Assembly (NCBI GenBank): GCA_964345075.1
Contig: CAYFPS010000007.1
Location: forward strand, 67,099-131,098
Reading direction: 5' to 3'
Length of the DNA: 64,000 bases
Origin: CAYFPS01 sp964345075
GTDB lineage: Bacteria; CAIWAD01
In this document: positions 61,502-64,000 of the stretch, piece by piece
Layout: the number at the start of each line of letters is the position of its first letter
Position numbering within the stretch: the stretch's first letter is position 1
Notes under the pieces: model-generated
What the model was told of the DNA's origin: nothing
The model's database searches: none
The model's input: only the letters and a program-made list of their open reading frames with translations
Position numbers and translations under genes: made by a program

Positions 61502-61954
61502 CTATCGCACCTGGTTGATCGCTGTCTTGAGGCTTTCGCGGTGGATCACGCCCCCTTCAGGCCAGGCGATGCTGACCGTGATTTCATAGAAGGGCGATGT
61601 TCCCGTGCCAAACTGCGAGATGGTCGGCTGCGGGTCGAATTCGGCCAGAACAACATCGTTGCGCCCACGCTTGCCGTCTTCAATGACCACCACGCGGTTG
61701 GCTCTGGGAAAGGGATGCTGCGAACCGCGCACGTAGACCTCGGCCTTCCAGTACTCCACTTCGTTTTGCAATTCCTCCAGCGCCCGCATGCGGCGGTAGC
61801 TCCGCTGGCTGCTTTCATGGGCTTCCCAGATATTGCGCACGAGGGCCGTGGAGGTCACGGAAAGCATGACCACCGCAATGATCAGCTGAGGGAAAAAGGC
61901 CGCACCGCGATCTTCGCGCAGCATTCTGCCAAGGGCATTCAGGCTGAAGTTCAA
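61502..61954 (-). CDS. Atypical minor prepilin-like protein
   Basis: A 150-residue protein in minor-pilin position and size. Its N-terminus REDRGAAFFPQLIIAVVMLS has the basic leader and the hydrophobic helix, but +1 is Ala rather than Phe and +5 is Pro rather than Glu if cut after Gly, so methylation and assembly may differ. The body (LEELQNEVEYWKAEVYVRGS, ITVSIAWPEGGVIHRESL) is PilV-like. Confidence 0.68.
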   Translation of the reverse strand: MNFSLNALGRMLREDRGAAFFPQLIIAVVMLSVTSTALVRNIWEAHESSQRSYRRMRALEELQNEVEYWKAEVYVRGSQHPFPRANRVVVIEDGKRGRNDVVLAEFDPQPTISQFGTGTSPFYEITVSIAWPEGGVIHRESLKTAINQVR

Positions 61955-61978
61955 GCGAGCTCCCTTCTTCTATTTCCG

Positions 61979-63046
61979 CTAGACGTAATGTTCGCCCAGT
62001 TCCAGATCGAAAACCTTCGGATTCTCGGCGATCTGGATGGCATCGCTTCGGTCCACGCGGCCTTCGCGCACCAGACGCAGCAGATCTCCATCCAGCGTGT
62101 GCATGCCGCTCTTGGAGCCGGACTGGATCACGTTGGGGATCTGGAAAATCTTGTCTTCGCGAATCAGGTTACGCACGGCCGTGGAAGCGGTGAGCACTTC
62201 CGTGGCCACAACGCGGCCGCGGTTGTCCTTGGTGGGCACCAGACGCTGGGCGACCACGGCTTCCAGACTTTCCGCCAGCATGGAACGCACCTGCTGCTTC
62301 TGGGCGCTGGGGAAAATGTCGATGATACGGTCGATGGTCTTGGTGGCCGAAGGCGTGTGCAGGGTGGCCAGCACCAGGTGTCCGGTTTCCGCCGCGGTCA
62401 GGGCCAGCTGCACGGTTTCCAGATCTCGCATTTCGCCCACCAGAATGACATCCGGATCTTCACGCAGGGCCACACGCAGTGCCGAAGCAAAGGAGTGGGT
62501 GTTGGCCCCGACTTCGCGCTGATTGATCATGCAATTGCGCGATGTATGAAAGAATTCGATCGGATCTTCAATGGTGATGATGTGCTTCTCGAAGGTGTCA
62601 TTGATGATGTCCACCATGGAAGCCAGGGTCGTCGACTTGCCTGATCCGGTCGGGCCGGTCAGCAGCACAAGTCCGCGATCCTTGAGGGCAAGCTCCGTCA
62701 GGACCTTGCTGGGCAGTCCCAGTTCGTCCAGAGACTTGATGTTGTCGGGAATGGTGCGGAAGACCGCGCCGGTTCCCAGAACCTGCTGAAAGAAGTTAAC
62801 CCTGAAACGGGCCACATCTTCCAGCTTGTAGGAAAAGTCGACTTCGAACTTTTCGTCGAAAATCTGCTTCATGCGACTGTTCATGACACGGTTGGAGTAG
62901 TCGTCAAGCTGCTCCTGGCTCATGACAGGCATATTGAGCTTCTTCAGTGCGCCATGCAGGCGGATCATGGGCACGGTGCCCACGGAAAGGTGGAGGTCGG
63001 AGGCTCCCTGCTCCACGGAAAACTTCAAGAGTGAATCGATGTCCAC
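61979..63046 (-). CDS. pilT: Type IV pilus retraction ATPase
   Basis: A 355-residue PilT: GASDLHLSVGTVPMIRLHG, Walker A LLTGPTGSGKSTTLASMVD, Asp box ITIEDPIEFFH, Walker B VILVGEMRDLETVQLALTAA, His box HLVLATLHTPSATKTIDRII, and the retraction-specific STAVRNLIREDKIFQIPNVI element. It pulls pili back and is required for DNA uptake and twitching in model organisms. GTG at 63046 has GGAG three bases upstream; the ORF extends to 63265 but that part covers the pilA terminator. Confidence 0.95.
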   Translation of the reverse strand: MDIDSLLKFSVEQGASDLHLSVGTVPMIRLHGALKKLNMPVMSQEQLDDYSNRVMNSRMKQIFDEKFEVDFSYKLEDVARFRVNFFQQVLGTGAVFRTIPDNIKSLDELGLPSKVLTELALKDRGLVLLTGPTGSGKSTTLASMVDIINDTFEKHIITIEDPIEFFHTSRNCMINQREVGANTHSFASALRVALREDPDVILVGEMRDLETVQLALTAAETGHLVLATLHTPSATKTIDRIIDIFPSAQKQQVRSMLAESLEAVVAQRLVPTKDNRGRVVATEVLTASTAVRNLIREDKIFQIPNVIQSGSKSGMHTLDGDLLRLVREGRVDRSDAIQIAENPKVFDLELGEHYV

Positions 63047-63150
63047 GCGCGCTCCGCAAGGAATACAGGCCGATGGCCTGAATGTGTGATACAGGTCGGT
63101 TCGTAGCCGGCGGGGGGCCGGTTGTGACAAGCCTGCCGAAGAACCGAAAA

Positions 63151-63176
63151 GGCCCGCGACGAAAATGCCGCGGGCC
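63151..63176 (-). terminator. Intrinsic terminator after pilA
   Basis: GGCCCGCG and CGCGGGCC form an 8-bp stem around 10 bases; on the minus strand it is followed by TTTTCGG. It probably limits read-through from the highly expressed pilin into pilT. Confidence 0.78.
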
Positions 63177-63182
63177 TGTATC

Positions 63183-63590
63183 TTATTCGCCTTCGGTCTT
63201 GGGGAAGCCGTAGCCTTCCCAGCGGCCTTCTTCGATGTTGAAGGTGACCACGTTGCCAGCTCCACCCTTCATTTCGGCGGTGGAAGTGGCCTGAATCTGC
63301 TGGTCGCCCACAAGCTGGAAGGTCCACTTGCGCTCTGTGGCAGCGTCCAGATCCACGTAACCCTGCTCCTTCAGGTTCTCGATATCGCTCGGCCAGATAC
63401 CGGTCTCCTGCTCGTAGATCTTCGCAGCGTTGAGGATCGCGTTGATCTGAACCTTGGCGTCAGAAGCCCTGGCGCCCTTGACCTGCTGAATGTACTGAGG
63501 CACGGCAATAGCGGCCAGAATGGCCACAAGGATCACCACGATCAGCACTTCGACCAGGGTAAACCCACGCTCATCTTTGCGCAGCTGCAT
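63183..63590 (-). CDS. pilA: Major type IV pilin / pseudopilin
   Basis: A 135-residue prepilin. The motif KDERGFTLVEVLIVVILVAI (cleavage after Gly, Phe +1, Glu +5) is perfect and is followed by LAAIAVPQYIQQVKGARASD. The C-terminal domain (AATERKWTFQLVGDQQIQAT) is short with GspG/PilA-like composition and no Cys pair. ATG at 63590 has GGGAGACGGAA just upstream; the ORF continues in frame to 63737 but that leader is not conserved-looking and contains the untranslated region. Confidence 0.93.
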   Translation of the reverse strand: MQLRKDERGFTLVEVLIVVILVAILAAIAVPQYIQQVKGARASDAKVQINAILNAAKIYEQETGIWPSDIENLKEQGYVDLDAATERKWTFQLVGDQQIQATSTAEMKGGAGNVVTFNIEEGRWEGYGFPKTEGE

Positions 63591-63921
63591 TTCCGTCTCC
63601 CAAATCTTGGTGTGGTTGCGGGCACTGACGCCTGCACATGCAGTCGCCGGGGCCTCGGATTGTAGTCCAGTAAAGTAGAGCAGATTGCGCGGGATCACAA
63701 GCGACAAGCATGCCCCCTGCAAACAAAGCTCAAACAAATTTCAATTGAAGAGTTTACACCTGCTCGAAAAGCTTGACAAGTCTCAAACAAGCAGGCGCGA
63801 AATCGGCCGAAAAGTGGCCAATTTTCCCCAACCCCGATTGCAAAGCAAGAATGCTGCCAGTTTTGTGCCCCCGCGCAGCGGGGGCACGCGTTAGTCCCCG
63901 CTTTCGCGGGGTTCACAGGCG
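63591..63921. promoter_or_regulatory. pilA upstream region: promoter, long leader and two hairpins
   Basis: On the minus strand TTGTCA (63774-63779), 17 bases, TAAACT (63751-63756) is a good promoter, giving a leader of about 150 bases to pilA. No sigma-54 (GG-N10-GC) site was convincing. Further out, GCCCCCGC/GCGGGGGC (63867-63887 region) and CCCCGC-TTTC-GCGGGG (63896-63911 region) are terminator-like stems without long T-tracts, and GTCAGGCGTTAG follows. No ORF is supported. Confidence 0.55.
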
Positions 63922-64000
63922 TCAGGCGTTAGCGATCAGCAGGCCAGTGGGGCAGTTGTCGACGCAGTCGGCAAATGGCCCCTGGCGAAGTGCCGACCGG
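63922..64000 (-). CDS. Possible 3' end of a minus-strand gene
   Basis: An open frame enters from the window edge and stops at 63922, ending GPFADCVDNCPTGLLIANA. The CVDNCPTG cluster resembles either a 4Fe-4S ferredoxin site or a thrombospondin type-3 repeat. Only 25 residues are visible, so this may be chance. Confidence 0.25.
   Translation of the reverse strand, partial: RSALRQGPFADCVDNCPTGLLIANA

Larger units (their letters stand above)
1758..63093. repeat. Dispersed octamer TGTATCAC / GTGATACA (about 49 copies)
   Basis: Copies as TGTATCAC start at 1758, 5441, 5609, 7502, 8772, 13938, 15480, 17462, 23454, 23877, 24012, 26419, 26539, 28216, 30680, 31689, 33138, 33420, 34085, 35214, 37626, 40546, 41343, 43610, 45134, 45413, 48249, 52275, 57740 and 59908. 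Copies as GTGATACA start at 5766, 7393, 8395, 16202, 18036, 19149, 20350, 24650, 26175, 26777, 30211, 36009, 36800, 39037, 39390, 40269, 46677, 47406 and 63086. About eleven more sites keep only the core GTATCAC. About half of the octamers are followed by G (TGTATCACG). Function is unknown; a DNA uptake sequence is my leading idea. Positions were read by eye. Confidence 0.8.

Noticed and set aside
1758..63093. The dispersed octamer as a transcription-factor operator
   Set aside because: Nearly all copies lie inside coding sequence far from starts, in both orientations, which does not fit a regulon of operators.
1758..63093. The octamer copies as paired inverted terminators, as some DUS are
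   Set aside because: I found no closely spaced inverted pairs after stop codons in this window.
63591..63737. N-terminal extension of pilA in frame
   Set aside because: A prepilin leader is short; ATG at 63590 gives a perfect leader and ribosome site, and the upstream part falls in the untranslated leader.
63594..63780. Sigma-54 promoter for pilA
   Set aside because: No GG-N10-GC element with good context was found; a sigma-70-like pair fits better.

Overview
The window is a gene-dense, moderately GC-rich bacterial chromosome segment with almost no intergenic DNA and no rRNA, tRNA, transposase, phage or CRISPR sequence. Most genes lie on the minus strand. A PorV-like outer-membrane barrel, a secreted esterase with a C-terminal WPNPFN-type sorting domain, a GroES-like stand-alone protein and a 29-residue bS22-like basic protein point to the FCB (Fibrobacterota-Chlorobiota-Bacteroidota) group or a related candidate phylum. 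This is an inference; no marker gene settles it.

Layout: 1-3863 (minus) holds comF, a four-LysM lytic transglycosylase, HU, the bS22-like protein and the 5' part of xseA. 3981-7375 (plus) holds a GH53 galactanase and an SPFH / ribbon-helix-helix / small membrane protein operon behind a 32-bp palindrome. 7385-20881 (minus) holds cdsA, a SpoIIE-type phosphatase, birA, coaX, a cell-wall amidase, an unknown exported protein, a DHH phosphoesterase, a PorV-like protein, the propionyl-CoA carboxylase beta subunit, a K+ channel with RCK domain and an alpha-amylase. 21079-22902 (plus) is a PpiD/SurA-like isomerase. 22950-32224 (minus) is a chain of eleven genes in which every junction is a 4-base stop/start overlap: sufE, D-aminopeptidase, trpF-like, modABC, acid phosphatase, yjbQ, two glycosyltransferases and an M23 peptidase. 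32329-37512 has the GroES-like gene, an asparaginase and truD (minus), then an arsenic operon (plus: arsR, an arsC-arsM fusion, acr3). 37587-42113 has a PrpD-family protein, the sorted esterase, a GAF-like regulator and a cytochrome c5-like lipoprotein. 42283-47634 is a regulatory block: a promoter and structured leader before a sigma-54 activator, a single-domain response regulator, a hybrid kinase with Hpt domain and a FIST sensor. 47676-63590 is a complete type IV pilus locus (pilA, pilT, minor pilins, pilMNOPQ, a 994-residue Ig-like lipoprotein, pilB, pilC, pilD).

The most striking signal is not a gene. The non-palindromic octamer TGTATCAC (GTGATACA on the other strand) occurs about 49 times by eye, roughly once per 1.3 kb, where one or two copies are expected by chance. 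It lies mostly inside genes, in both orientations, and often imposes otherwise uncommon codons. It is thin in the pilus genes and absent from the ppiD-like gene. Density, shape and company (a full type IV pilus with PilT, and ComF) resemble the DNA uptake sequences of Neisseriaceae and Pasteurellaceae; a Chi-like or segregation motif is the main alternative. Counts and positions were read by eye.
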